The notes beneath the pieces are model-generated. The model made no database searches, was not told where the DNA came from, and saw only the letters and a program-made list of their open reading frames with translations. A stretch of DNA of 64,000 nucleotides from Pseudo-nitzschia pungens (taxonomy: Eukaryota; Bacillariophyta; Bacillariophyceae; Bacillariales; Bacillariaceae). The stretch lies in NCBI GenBank assembly GCA_037355855.1, contig CM074762.1, forward strand, positions 372,001 to 436,000, in the 5' to 3' direction. How positions within the stretch are numbered: position 1 is the stretch's first letter; the number at the start of each line of letters is the position of its first letter. Made by a program: the position numbers and the translations under genes. This document shows positions 21,178 through 32,700 of the stretch, one piece after another.

Positions 21178-22747
21178 ACCCAAACCCAATCCAAATCCCA
21201 ATCACACCCAAAATCCTACCCACAATCCTACCCACAATTCAACAAAACAAATACAGAACTATTTATAGTATTAAACTACAACATCCACATTGTAGTTCGC
21301 TTTTGGAATCTTCTGTTTAGACCTGTTTGGAAAGAATAACAAGTTGCACGGCACGGTATTCATTGTAAACAGGCCAGGTCACGACAGGGACCCTATGTTC
21401 CTTGCCATGGCGGCAGCGAAGAAGTGTCTGCTGGTGGTCCCGATACCGATACGTCTGAACACACTACTCGTACATTATGGAGATTGTATACCAAATAGAC
21501 GAGGCAGGTGCCGTTTTGTGCCGTGTTGCCTACTATAGTGCTGTGTGGATGAACGGTACCTAGCACCACCAGAATAGTAGTACGAGTACCAGTAGTACGG
21601 TACTATTTCTAATTACTTCGTAGTACTACACAATGCGAAAAGTTGTAGCAATTTGTTGTCACGGAGAGATGACGAATTGCTTTCTTCCCTTCGTCAAGTA
21701 CGAGTACAAGTTTGATGTCCTTTCTCCCTTTCGAACCAACCAAACATACTTCGAATGCCTTCTCATAGCCTTGCTCTTGTTCATACGAGTACATTATATG
21801 AGTAACTTACTACTTGTACTCTGTATGTCGTCTTCAAAGATCACTGATGGACCGTAACCTTACCTTTAAGTCCAGCCTTACCCTACCGGTAAGCCTTACC
21901 TGATGTGGAAGAGCAAAGTATGTTTTCATTGACTCGATCGACTGTTTGACTGACTGACTGACTCACTTCAAAATCAATCCCAATCAAACCGTAAGTTAAC
22001 CTTCGTAATCTTAGTCTCGCTCATACGCGCCAAGTTATAGAGAGATGATCATCGCTTTCGAAGGGCGCGCCCAAAAACCATTGCCAAACGAAGAACCGCG
22101 AATGGTCCCTTGGGGATAACGCAGTATGAGATACTGAACGTTCAATAGCTAGCGTACTGGTTGTAATTACCTGTACTGTCCTTCTATGAATATGAAGCAT
22201 GTACGAAGTATGAGTTAAGTACCGGCATGCACCAGGACTGGTAAGATGTACTTCTACTGCTACTGGTGTGCGCAATTCATTGAGAGCATACTCGTACGGT
22301 AATATTGTTGTTCTTCGTAAGATTTACCGGTACGGGTTGAGATTAGTGATAGTGCCGCCTCGGACCGTCTCCAGGATCATCGAATGATTACGACTACGGT
22401 ATGAAACTGATTCGAGTACAAACCCGTACTCAGTATTATTATTATTTGGTGTTTGTCTCCGAACGACTCCAACAAGAAGGTTGCCTCCTCCTTCCGCCAC
22501 AGCGACCACCTCTGTACGGTATGACAAGGATCGACTGACTCTGAGAGAACCAACAGAGATTGATTCATTCCATTCCACAGAGCATCCGACGCGCTCCGGA
22601 ACAAGCCGAAGCGCAACGATATTGTGAGAGATCACAGAAACCATTCGACAAAGCAGCGCAGAACTTTCAATCGCGACGACAACGACAACGACAACGACAA
22701 CGGCAACGATAACGATAACGATAACGATAACGGCGACAACGACAACA
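21178..22747. other. Intergenic region upstream of the STAG gene
   Basis: About 1.6 kb. It starts with a C/A-rich 3' UTR (repeated CCCAAATCC/CCCACAATCCTA) and contains TACCGGTA at 21884 and 22325 with neighbouring ACCTTACC and GTAAGCCTTACC stretches. It ends in an (AACGAC/AACGAT)n tract at about 22676-22740 that runs directly into the start codon. No gene recognised. Confidence 0.55.
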
Positions 22748-24638
22748 ATGACGACGACAATGACGACGACGCGAAGCAGCGCCGAATCCCCGTTGCGAAG
22801 ATCCTCCCGCGCCCGACGCCAGAACAAAACGATCTACGACGAGGCCGCAAAGCTGGAGTTCGAGCGGAGGCGAAAATCCTTGGAGGAAGAAGAGAGAAGC
22901 GATGCGGAGTGAGTATGCAGTGTCGTGTCGTGTCGTGTCGTGTTGTGTCGTGTCGTGTCGTGTCGTGTTGTGTTTTGTCGTTTTGTGTTGTGTCGTGTTG
23001 TGTCGTTTTGTGTTGTGTGTTCTGTTTCCGTGTTGCTGCTGTCTCGTTTCCACTCCGAGATTTTTCGACGGAGCGGACACGGTGGGCTGCCAGGCCATGG
23101 CTTGCCAAGAGTCATTCCCTGCCTCGCCATGCCCCGGCTTGCCATGTCATGCGAAAGGACGTTCGTGCGATGTGTGGAATGTCTCTGGACGGTACCGTTG
23201 AGTTCATCGCATTGCCGCATCGGCAAAGTGCACAAATTCAGGTTCCTTCCTTCCTTCCTTCCTTTGTTCGTTCCTTCCTTCCGTGCCATGTCTTCGATTC
23301 CATGCCGGGCCATGCGAAAGGACGTTCGTGCAATGTCAGTTCATCGCGTTGCCATGGTTTCGCTCGTTGGAAGGAATGCACCGTCGCATTCGAATGCATT
23401 GCGTGTTCATTCGTATGTTCCGGTCTTCTCGCTCGATCGTTCCTTGCTTCCTCGCTTTGTCTTGTTCTTTGGTTGGCACTCGTGAATGCGATTCCATTCC
23501 ATTCCATTCCATTGATTGCTTTCATTCCTTTCAACTCAACTCAACTCAACTCTCTACTCAACTCAACACAACACAACTCGTCTCTCAACTCAACTCATTT
23601 TCGATCAAACGAATGGAATTCTTTCTTTGATTTCGCTTTGGATTTGGATTTGGATTTGGATTACCATCCTTTCAGCGACAATACCAGCAGCGATGAAGAC
23701 GCTCCTTCCAGCGACGAACGCCAAAGCGACAGCGATTCGGTCTCGAAGGCACCATCTCGGAAGACGACCCGGACTCCTCCTTCCCGGAAGAAGCAACCGC
23801 CAAAGCGCTCTCCCGCCGTGGCGGTGAAACGCGGCAACAAGCGTCCCGCACCCAGCAAATCAGCTCTCAAAGCGTCCGCTTCTTCTTCTTCTTCTTCTTC
23901 TTCTTCTTCTCGCACCAACAAGTCGGCCATTGCCACCAAGACGGCCTTTACCAAGACCCGCATCACTCAGGCTCTCACCGCGCTCTCGAAAAAGGTTCTC
24001 AACCACCACGGGCTGCGCGATGATCGAGACAACGACAACGATAGCAATGAGAGCAATGACGACGACGATGACGCACCTTCCGACGAAACCCCCCGCAACA
24101 GCCTGGTGGCCGCACTCCTGGCCTCGGCCAAGCCCATCCCGGGCATTCCCTCCACGGCCCGCCCCAAGAGCTATTGCTACCAGCAGCAGCACAAGCAGCA
24201 GCGGCTGAGGGAGACGCCCGGCATAAGCACGACGCGGGAAAAACGCGCCTCCATCATTGTCGATTTGTGCCTGCCCCAGCTGGACGGGATTCTCCGGCAC
24301 CTGATTGCCGACACCAGCGACACGAATGCTTTCGGTCCGCACGAGCTGCAGGTCCGGCTCCTCAATCTCGTGTTTCGGAGCGTCGGCGGATCGACAAGGA
24401 CCAATCTTTCCGAAAACGACGCCTCCACCGATCTGGACGAACTCGAGGACGACGACTGGGACGATCTCGTCTCCAGGGTCGTGACGGTCATGAAGAACGA
24501 ATCGGACGCGGACCAGGCGCTCCTGGTGGTGGCCGAGGACGACGACGACGGCGAACGCGATGGCGACGGCGATGGCGATGGCGATGGCGAACCAAACGGA
24601 TGGCAACCGAAACCATCACTGCAGCAATCGCAGCAATC

Positions 24639-24669
<31 letters not shown>

Positions 24670-27600
24670 TCACAGCAAACCTGGACCACGCGGCAGATTG
24701 GAATCTTGGCGTACCGGACGCTCTACAAGGAATTCTGGTACCGGTTGGGGCACGTGCTGCTGGCGCACTCGCCATCGCAGGGGGCAGCGATGGTCGGCGA
24801 AGAAGACGATGACGAGAGCGATAATGAGAATAATAACGAGAATGATAATGATAGTGATAGTGATGACGACTCGGGGTCCGATTCGGATTCGGATTCGGAC
24901 AGTGACATGGAATCGTCATCACCATCGTCCATCGTCATTGTCGAGCCGCAAGAGATCCAAAGCACAGAGACGCAATAGCAATAACAAGAAGCAGAAGAAG
25001 CAAAAGAAGGAGAGGAAACACGAGAAGAAGAAGACCGCCAAGTCCGGCCAAGCGTCTACCATTGCGAGCACCGGCACGAGCACGGGTGCAAGCGCGGCAA
25101 CGCAGGGCTTTTGTTCCAGCCGCTTCCAGCTCGAAACCGTCCGGGACCTGATCCTCCGCGTCACGGAGCTCGTCTCGGTGGGACAGCCGGATCTCCGGGC
25201 CGCCTCCACCGCCGCCGTCCTTCAGCTGGCCCGGGCCTGCGTCGAGCGAACCGTCGAGCTCGAGCAAAAAATCAGGGTGGCCTCCCGGCAGCACAGGGCC
25301 GCCTCGAGGGGGGGTGGATCCCTGGAGAAGCAGCAGGCGCTCGGGCACCTGCTCGACAATTGGAAGCGGCACAAGGCCGAGCTGGAGGAAATCGTGGAGG
25401 GACCCGTGATACAGGGGGTCTTTATCCACCGGTACCGGGACGCCGACGCCACGATCCGGAGGGACTGCCTCCGGGCCCTCTCGGAACTCTCGATCATTCG
25501 GCCCGACGTGTTCCTGGTCGACACGTACCTCAAGTACTTTGGATGGATGGCCTCGGACAAGTCGCCGGCGGTCCGGATCGCGGCGCTCGAGGGACTCTCG
25601 GCGCCCTTTCGGGAGGCGGGCTGGCACGATGTCGGTGTCGACGTTCCCACATCTACCAAACAACAGCGACAACAGCAACCGCAACCACAACAGCAACGAG
25701 GAACAACATCCATTGGTTCGGCATCCACCGTGCCCTTTCCCATCGACCTCCGGTCTATGCACAACGTCCTGTTCAAGTTCCTCAACCGCATCGTGGACTG
25801 CACCGACGACGCCGACAGCTCCCGCGTCCGGGAACTGGCCATGAAGATTTTGCTGGACATGCTCCGGGAGGAATTCCTCGACGACTGGGACGACGACGTG
25901 GCCTGGGACAAGGTCAACATCAAGGCGCTCGATGCCCTGTCGTCGCCGAGGGTCCGCAGGGACGCGCTCTACTTTGTCATGGACCAGCTCGATCCCTTTG
26001 ACACGGACGGGCCGGTCGGTCTCACCGATCGCAAGCAGTCGGAGCAGCTGGTGGCGATTGCGAGATGGTGCGTGCGTGCCTGTCTGTCTGTCTGTGTGTG
26101 TGTGAAATGTGTATTGTGTATCGTATATTGTGTATCGTGTATTGTATGGCATTGTAGAATGTCGAAAGCGATTCGGTTATTGCGAATGTTTTGGGATTCT
26201 TTTTCTTGTTCTTGTTTGGGGTGTTGTTTTGGGATCGTCTCTCACGAATGTTTGGGTGTTGCGTCGTTGTTGTTTTTGGATTCCTTCTTTTTTTAATTCG
26301 TTTCGATTCGTTTCGTTTCGCTTCCCGTTCGCTTCATTTTGCAATTTAGGTGCGCCAACAAGCTCTGCGATGGATACATTCCGATGGACAAGCTCAACAT
26401 CGAATTGGTGGACTGCATCGTCCACTCCATCCGGGCCATGCCGGAACACCGCAACCTCGTCCTCAATTGGCCAATGATGCTCGAGGCGATTCGCAGCGAG
26501 ACGCCGCAGGAGGGAGCCGAAACCGAGCGGGAGGACACGGCGACGCGACGCATCCTCCTGCGCATGCTCGCCACCTCGGCGGGACTCGAGCGCGAAGCCG
26601 GGGCCGCTTCGAGTTCCAGATACCAAATCCAATACCAAATCCAATTCCAACTCCAACTCCAATTCCGGATCCAGGGCGCTTGCCTCGCGAAAACGGAAAT
26701 CCTCCTCTTCCGGGACCGAGAACGGACCGGAACAGCTGTCGGTGGCGTTGCTCAAGAACCTTCCGCACCTCCTGGACCTGTTCCGGAGCGACGTCGTCTC
26801 CCTCCGCGACGTCACCCAGCTCCCCCTTTCGATCGCCTCGTCCGTCCTGGGTCTCCCGTCCCGGAAGGCCGACTTTCAGAACCTCGTCAAGACGCTCTGC
26901 CAGCTCTATCTGGACTCGACGGACGAGCAGGTCCTGCGGAACATTGCGCGGACGCTCTCGATGTGGGTGGAGGGAGACCACACCCGTGTCTCGGAGGTCA
27001 AGATCAACCTAAAGCGCTTGTCGGAGGTCATGCAGGACCGATTGATGGAACTCTTTCGGGAGAGCGATCCCCAGGACGAAGACGAGGACGAAGACCGGGA
27101 CCGGGACCGGGACGAAGACCGGAAACGCAAGAAGAAGAAGAAGAAGAGCCGGCGACGCAGCAACCGGCGTCTCTCGTCCAGCCAGACCGACGGGGACAGC
27201 ACCGTCGGCGGGGGATCGTCCATGTTTTCGACGTCTCCGGAAGCGGATCTGGAACACTCGATCTCCTTGTTGATGCTCCGCTGGTACATTCTCCTCATGC
27301 AATGCCAGACGAAACACTTGTTTGAAAAATCCAGCGAGGACGAAGACGAAGCAGAAGGCTTGTTTTTCACCATATCCGAGGCCACGGGGAAACGGCTCTC
27401 GGACCGAATGCCAACCGTCGATCGCGACCGCGAAACCGAAGACGACGCCACGGCCGTTACGACTCCCGCGATCTGGGACGACGACGATCCGGACGTGCAC
27501 GAGGCGGCCGCAGAAACCATTCGCCGATCACTCAAGGTGATGCTGTTGATCCTTTCGTACGAGCTGCACGATACTCTGATGGATCGAAAGGAATTCGAGG

Positions 27601-29266
27601 CTTCCGAAGCGAACGAGGACGAAACGGAGGTCGACGAGTACCAATTTCCGGTGTTGAAACTCAGGGACAACCTCGTGAAACTCCTCGGACTCTGTTTCGA
27701 TCAGCACCTCCCGCGGGTCGAGGGTGTCGAATACACCAGCGAGCAGCACCGGTTTGCCTCCTCGGTCCAGGCCGGCGCGGGAGAAGTAGCCTCGGACCTG
27801 CGGACACTCTTTCCATGGGATTGGTCCAACGCCGCCGATCCGGTGCGAAAGGCGATGGCACTGACGGGGGGAGAGGACTTTACCCTGCTGCTCTCCGGAT
27901 TCGCCCGCTGGTTCCAATCTCGGGAAGAGGACGGCGGTGACGAGGCGGAAGACGCGAATGCGAATCCCGATTCTCTGGTGAGGGAGGCGCTGTTGCCCCT
28001 GGCGCGGGTGACCAACATGAACTTCGAGGGATTTTTCCGCAAGGAGGCCGCCATGATTATGCAGCACATAAGTGGCAGCGGTGCCCTGGCATCGCAAACC
28101 ATTCTTGCCTTGTCACGCTCACTGAAGAAGGTGTGTACTGCACAGGACCATGATGTTGTCGGCCTGCACTGCAATGCTTTTTTTTTCTGTGCAATTCTTA
28201 ATTTGTGCTTTCTCTCGTTTTGAAATCCGTTTCAGACAAATCCCGTTCGCATGCTCGAATCCCAGATGGCCTGTTTGCGTCTGGCGTTCGAAAACTGGTT
28301 GGATACCGAGCCGGACGTTCCCGAAGAAACCTCGCCATCCGAAGAAGAGATGCAAGCCTTCGAAGAGGCAGAAAAACGTCATTTCGAATCGTTCATTTCC
28401 ATGGAACAAGTTGCGTCGAAGCTCTCGTCCACTCTGGGTGTTGCCGGAAGAATTAGCAACGAGAGCCTGAAAAAGTCCATTTTTGGATTCATGAGGGAAG
28501 GAGTTCGCTACGCTTTCGATGGCATCGAAAACACCCTACAGGACGACGACCTTGTGGTTGGCAGTCGTTTGGCTTTCTTATCGATTCTTTCCAAGTGAGT
28601 AACTAATGTTGAATATCATCTCTGTTTGAGCCTTCTGATAAAATTGTGTTGGGGTTTTTAGAAACATATCTCATACTCGTTCTGATTGTGCGCTGAAATA
28701 GATATTCGGTGTGGATCAAGAAACAAAAAGGACATCTCGAACAGTTGTCGGATTATTTGATCGAAAAAGAATCCGAACTCCGCCACCACCCCGAATTTGA
28801 GGAGGTCCACGAGGATGATCTAAACACACTCGCCGACTTTAAAAAGACGCTCGGAATCAAGAGGGTTGCCGAAATCTCGTACGATTCCGATGGTGGAACA
28901 CCCACCGCGGACGACCGTTCCTATTCCATGGCTACCCCTAACACATCGACCACTGGCGGATCGTCTCGTGTGAGGCCCTCGTCTGCCGCGAGTCGATCCT
29001 CTCGTCGTTCCGGCATTTCCGTTCAGAGCGAGCTATCTCCTTTGTATGAAGAAGACGACGATACAAAGATCGAAGAAGACGATGACGAGTTGTCTTCGAC
29101 TCCACAGAAGCGCAGACGATTCCGTTCGCCGTCGAGCCGTGGAGAAGGCTCCGCAGCCAGTAGTGTCTCGAAGAGTGCACAAAGCCGAGGAACAATCTTG
29201 GAGGACGACGAGCAAGAGAGCTTTGGTGGGGAAGAGAGCGATCGCGATAATAGGGTCGACGAATAG
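22748..29266 (+). CDS. Cohesin subunit Scc3/STAG (stromal antigen family)
   Basis: HEAT-repeat subunit that binds the kleisin in the cohesin ring and loads DNA in the nucleus. Exons inferred: 22748-22908, 23676-26067, 26350-28130, 28236-28594 and 28702-29266; introns of 767, 282, 105 and 107 nt with GT-AG ends. Conserved parts: RTLYKEFWYRLGHVLL (STAG N-domain), and the stromalin conservative domain with IQGVFIHRYRDADATIRR and TYLKYFGWMASDKSPAVRI. The rest is helical with acidic and Gln/Ser-rich inserts, and the C-terminus is an Asp/Glu/Ser tail. Two +1 frame changes are needed: one between about 24900 and 24975 (acidic SDSD run to a Lys/Arg run) and one between about 26600 and 26745 (Asn-Ser repeat). 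With both, the protein is about 1751 residues. No GT-AG pair I tried resolves the second. ATG at 22748 or 22760 could be used. Confidence 0.88.
22909..23675 (+). repeat. Long first intron of the STAG gene built from simple repeats
   Basis: A 767-nt intron, far longer than the others here. It starts with (TCGTG/TTGTG)n at about 22920-23010, then holds (CCTT)n at about 23245-23280, (ATTCC)n at about 23490-23515, (AACTC)n at about 23535-23600 and (GGATTT)n at about 23637-23662. GCGAAAGGACGTTCGTGC followed by CAGTTCATCGC-like sequence occurs twice (about 23153 and 23318), showing an internal imperfect duplication. Confidence 0.8.
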
Positions 29267-29747
29267 GACGCCATTTGATGCCTTGACGTCGAATGAATTT
29301 CGCCGTCGGTAAATTCTGGTGTAAAATGTTGTGGGATTCGGATGAGATAAACTAAAGCATCTTTTTATCTGTATCAATATCAAAGAAGAATACAGCTTGG
29401 TCTTGCCACGACATTGGGTGTTACTCATTACCAACTCGGACAAAAAATAGCACGGAGATCTCGTATCCAGCCTTTTCGCAATAGTAGTCGCCTCCCGATA
29501 TCCTCTGTAATGATATCGTTCATTTTAGTGTCAACAGTGACGTCTGAAGGATATGTGGTTGGTCAACACGCAATGCACCTGAAATTGGATAATTGTTGTT
29601 CTTATTTTAGGTTTGAAGAAAAACTTGATTCGTTATAAAACATGAGTACTGTACTTCTACATAAACTGCACACAATATTTCTGGCAGTGAGGCGGCGCAC
29701 TAGAGAGCAAGGGGAAACTGCGTTACATACAAGAGACAAGACAGCAT
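29267..29747. other. 3' intergenic region between convergent STAG and TBC genes
   Basis: About 480 nt between two stop codons, AT-rich, probably both 3' UTRs. Nothing else is visible. Confidence 0.5.
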
Positions 29748-32700
29748 CTAGCACGGATTTTGCATGACTTCGTCCTCCAAATCTTGTAGCATTCGATTGG
29801 TAACCTTGATGTTGAGCGCGCATGGAATCAGGATATCAGGCCGAAGCAGTGTTGCATCTGGTATTGTGTTCAGGTAAGTCATCATCCCATCGAGTTCATT
29901 ATTCAAAAGGATGGGTTGACTCAGGAAAAGAATGGCGGTTCCAACGCGGAAAAATATTTTGAAACTTCGTTCTACGAGCCATATGTCCCACATGTGACAC
30001 ACAGTTGCTGCAGGCATCGATGGCAGATACAAAAACAATGTCTGAAACCATCCCAATGCAAACAGCCCAACATTTAAATCGTGGTGTTCGAAGTGGTCAG
30101 CGAGCACCGGTAGTTTGATTTGAATGAGTCGTTCGAACACCCGACAGCAAGTTTTCAGGCATCGAAGTTCAGGCCAGTACATATGCTTGAGATTGTAGCT
30201 CACAAAGAATGTGTCCATTATTCGAACAATACTCTCCTCGACAACTCGATGTGAGTCGATTTCGTTCGTAATCGTTCCAATGTTTTCGAAAGCCGCAGGG
30301 TCGTCAACATTTACAGACGAAGCAGTCGAGATGATTGCTGGCAATGATTTATGCGCTGCTTTCAGCCGAATAGTATCTTGGAGATTTCGAAGAAGATGGG
30401 CAACAACATAGTCCATTCCTTGACAGTAGCCAATATCTTCGTAAGTGGCTGCAAGTGAATGAAGAATGTAGCTTAGTTTGCTCTGAAGGTCTGCCTTCAC
30501 ATCGGGTGAGAGAGAATTTCCAGATAAAGCGATCTCTTCCGTGCATTCTTCAACAGCAGGAGCTTCAGATTCGTTCACACTTCCTACGAAGCTGCCTTTC
30601 GGTGAAACTGCGCTCCAGTCACTGACCGTGTCAGTGGGAGCATCACTGGCTTTACTTTGTACTGATTCGTCTTCATCTTTTTTCTCATTGCTTTCCCAAG
30701 GAGGGGAACTAATGTTTGTAGATTTTCGCTTAGCTTTCTGTTTTCGGTTATTCTGTTCGCCAATTTCAGGAATTGGCGAAGGCTCACCACCTCCTTTTAC
30801 ACCACGCTTCATGATTCGATTCTGCCCCCATGTAACCAGCGCGGTAACAATCGAGTCCGAGCGGAATTTCGCCCCTGTTTTGTGTGGTGGCATATTGCCG
30901 AATGAGCGCGCGACATCTCGTTGAATGACATGGTGCCACTTCCCTTCTTCTGCCTGCTTTTCCAACTCGTTCAATTCTTCGCTGCCAACAAACTCATTCT
31001 GGCGATCAGACACACCGCACTTTTCCAAAGTGATCCACATCCAAAATGCTGGTCGAAGACTAGGATCAATCCCTCCGCTTCGGACTGCATCTTGCATCAG
31101 CGCGTGTTCATTCTCGTCAATGATACGTCTGCACGACGTATTCACCATCTTCATTCGACACACAGCAACAGGGTCCCCGATGAAAGAAAGGACAGCACCA
31201 AGAATTCTCGGGACTTTCGAGACACTATTCTCAAACGGACTTGGGTGGCCTTCGGGGAAGATGAAACGCCGTCCTAGATCTGTATCAGATATGTTTTCTC
31301 CAATAGATGATTCAAACGTTTTATCGACCACTATCGCAGCAGCGGCGAAAACGGTCAAATCAGCTTCGCATGATGTCTTTACTTTGTAGACGAAGTCAAT
31401 TAGATTTTCGGCTTTCCCGTCGAGCTCGTCGAACAAAAGCTGTTGCGTTGTTTGGATTGGCACTTTGTCGTCAGTATTGTTGATGGTTGATGCAACAATC
31501 ATGGCCAAAAATGGGTTTTTATCGCCGAATGGGGAAGGCACCTTTGTAAGCTTAGATGCCATGTACAGGAAGCTCACAAAATTTGCTGCCAGGTATTTGT
31601 TTGACACTTTCATTGTTGCATCTGTGAGAATCACTGGCTTCAGTAAAACGCGTTGCGCTTCTACCGAGTTTTCAGCTGAATCTCCAGATGAGGTACTCGA
31701 CATCGTGCTCTTTGAGCTAAACGGATTCTCCGTGTCGAAAGAGTTAAGACTTGAATCAGAGAATTTCAAGCTGGGTTTCAACTCAACGGACACTTCGTTG
31801 ATACGGTCTGCAACAAAGCGGCACATGAGATTAAAATGTTCTTTCTTTTCCAAGAGTGAGCGTGCAACCTCGGAGAAATCTGTCTCTTTTTGTAGATCAA
31901 CTGATTTCAAATGTAGAACCTCTGTCGAAAACCATGAGATAGCTTCGAGTTGAGGATCCTTTGGCACACCCTTTGTCACACTCTTTTGTTCCTTGCGGGG
32001 TGTAAACCTTTTTTCAAAAGTGTTCGCTGCGGCGGAGCTCGCCATTGCAATTTTATCCGCCATTCTGGAGTCGATTAAGAGAGGTTTGCTTTTCTTCTCT
32101 GCGAATTTTTCTGCTTTGTTGGACCTCTGATCTCCCTTGGGGGTTTTGAAAATAGAAGTTAGATTTTCTTGCTTTGCGGGAGGTTCGGGAGTTTCGCTCA
32201 TTTCGACGGTCAAAACCTTGGTCAAGTTCATGACATCGTTGGAACACTCCGAATCCGGCAAAGACATCGTTGGACGTCCCCGCGATTGATATTCAACATC
32301 CTGTTCATCAATATCGGTTCCAGCCAAACTTTTGCTGTCTTCAGAGGGCTGAGAATCAGAAGTGCTTTCTGGAACGGTATGCGGCTCAGTCGGAATCTTG
32401 GCAACTTTTTCTTCACTGAGCAATGGAGAAAGATACGAATCGGTTCCGGGCTTAGAATCAGAAGTGCTTTCTGGAATGGTATACTGTCCACTAGGAATCT
32501 TCGGTGTCGTTGCAGTCTTTGTCCTTGCCATTGCTCTTTCTTGCTCTTGCGACAATTTCTTGGCAATTGTGTCGTCACTGAGCAATGGAGAAAGATAGGA
32601 ATCGATTCCGATATCCTTGTCGTATTCCTCTTCTAAGCGTTCTACCAAACCCATGGCATCCGCTACTTCCTGTCGCCACAAATTGTTCTTGGGAGAGTAG

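Noticed and set aside
21178..21280. CCCACAATCCTACCC-type repeats considered as telomere-like sequence
   Set aside because: Short, irregular and inside a 3' UTR; no true telomere unit array is present.
24960..24985. Euplotes-like +1 frameshifting at a CAA-TAG stop
   Set aside because: STAG (24978) and TBC (minus strand, about 35018) both offer CAA-TAG-C, and the acid phosphatase GCC-TAA. But the second STAG site, the last TBC site and the bZIP sites have no stop at the switch, so a stop-dependent mechanism cannot explain the set.
26600..26745. A GT-AG intron to explain the second STAG frame break
   Set aside because: Testing the GT at 26613 and upstream GTs against the AGs at 26674, 26720 and 26735 gave no pair with the required length modulo three that did not also remove clearly conserved sequence.
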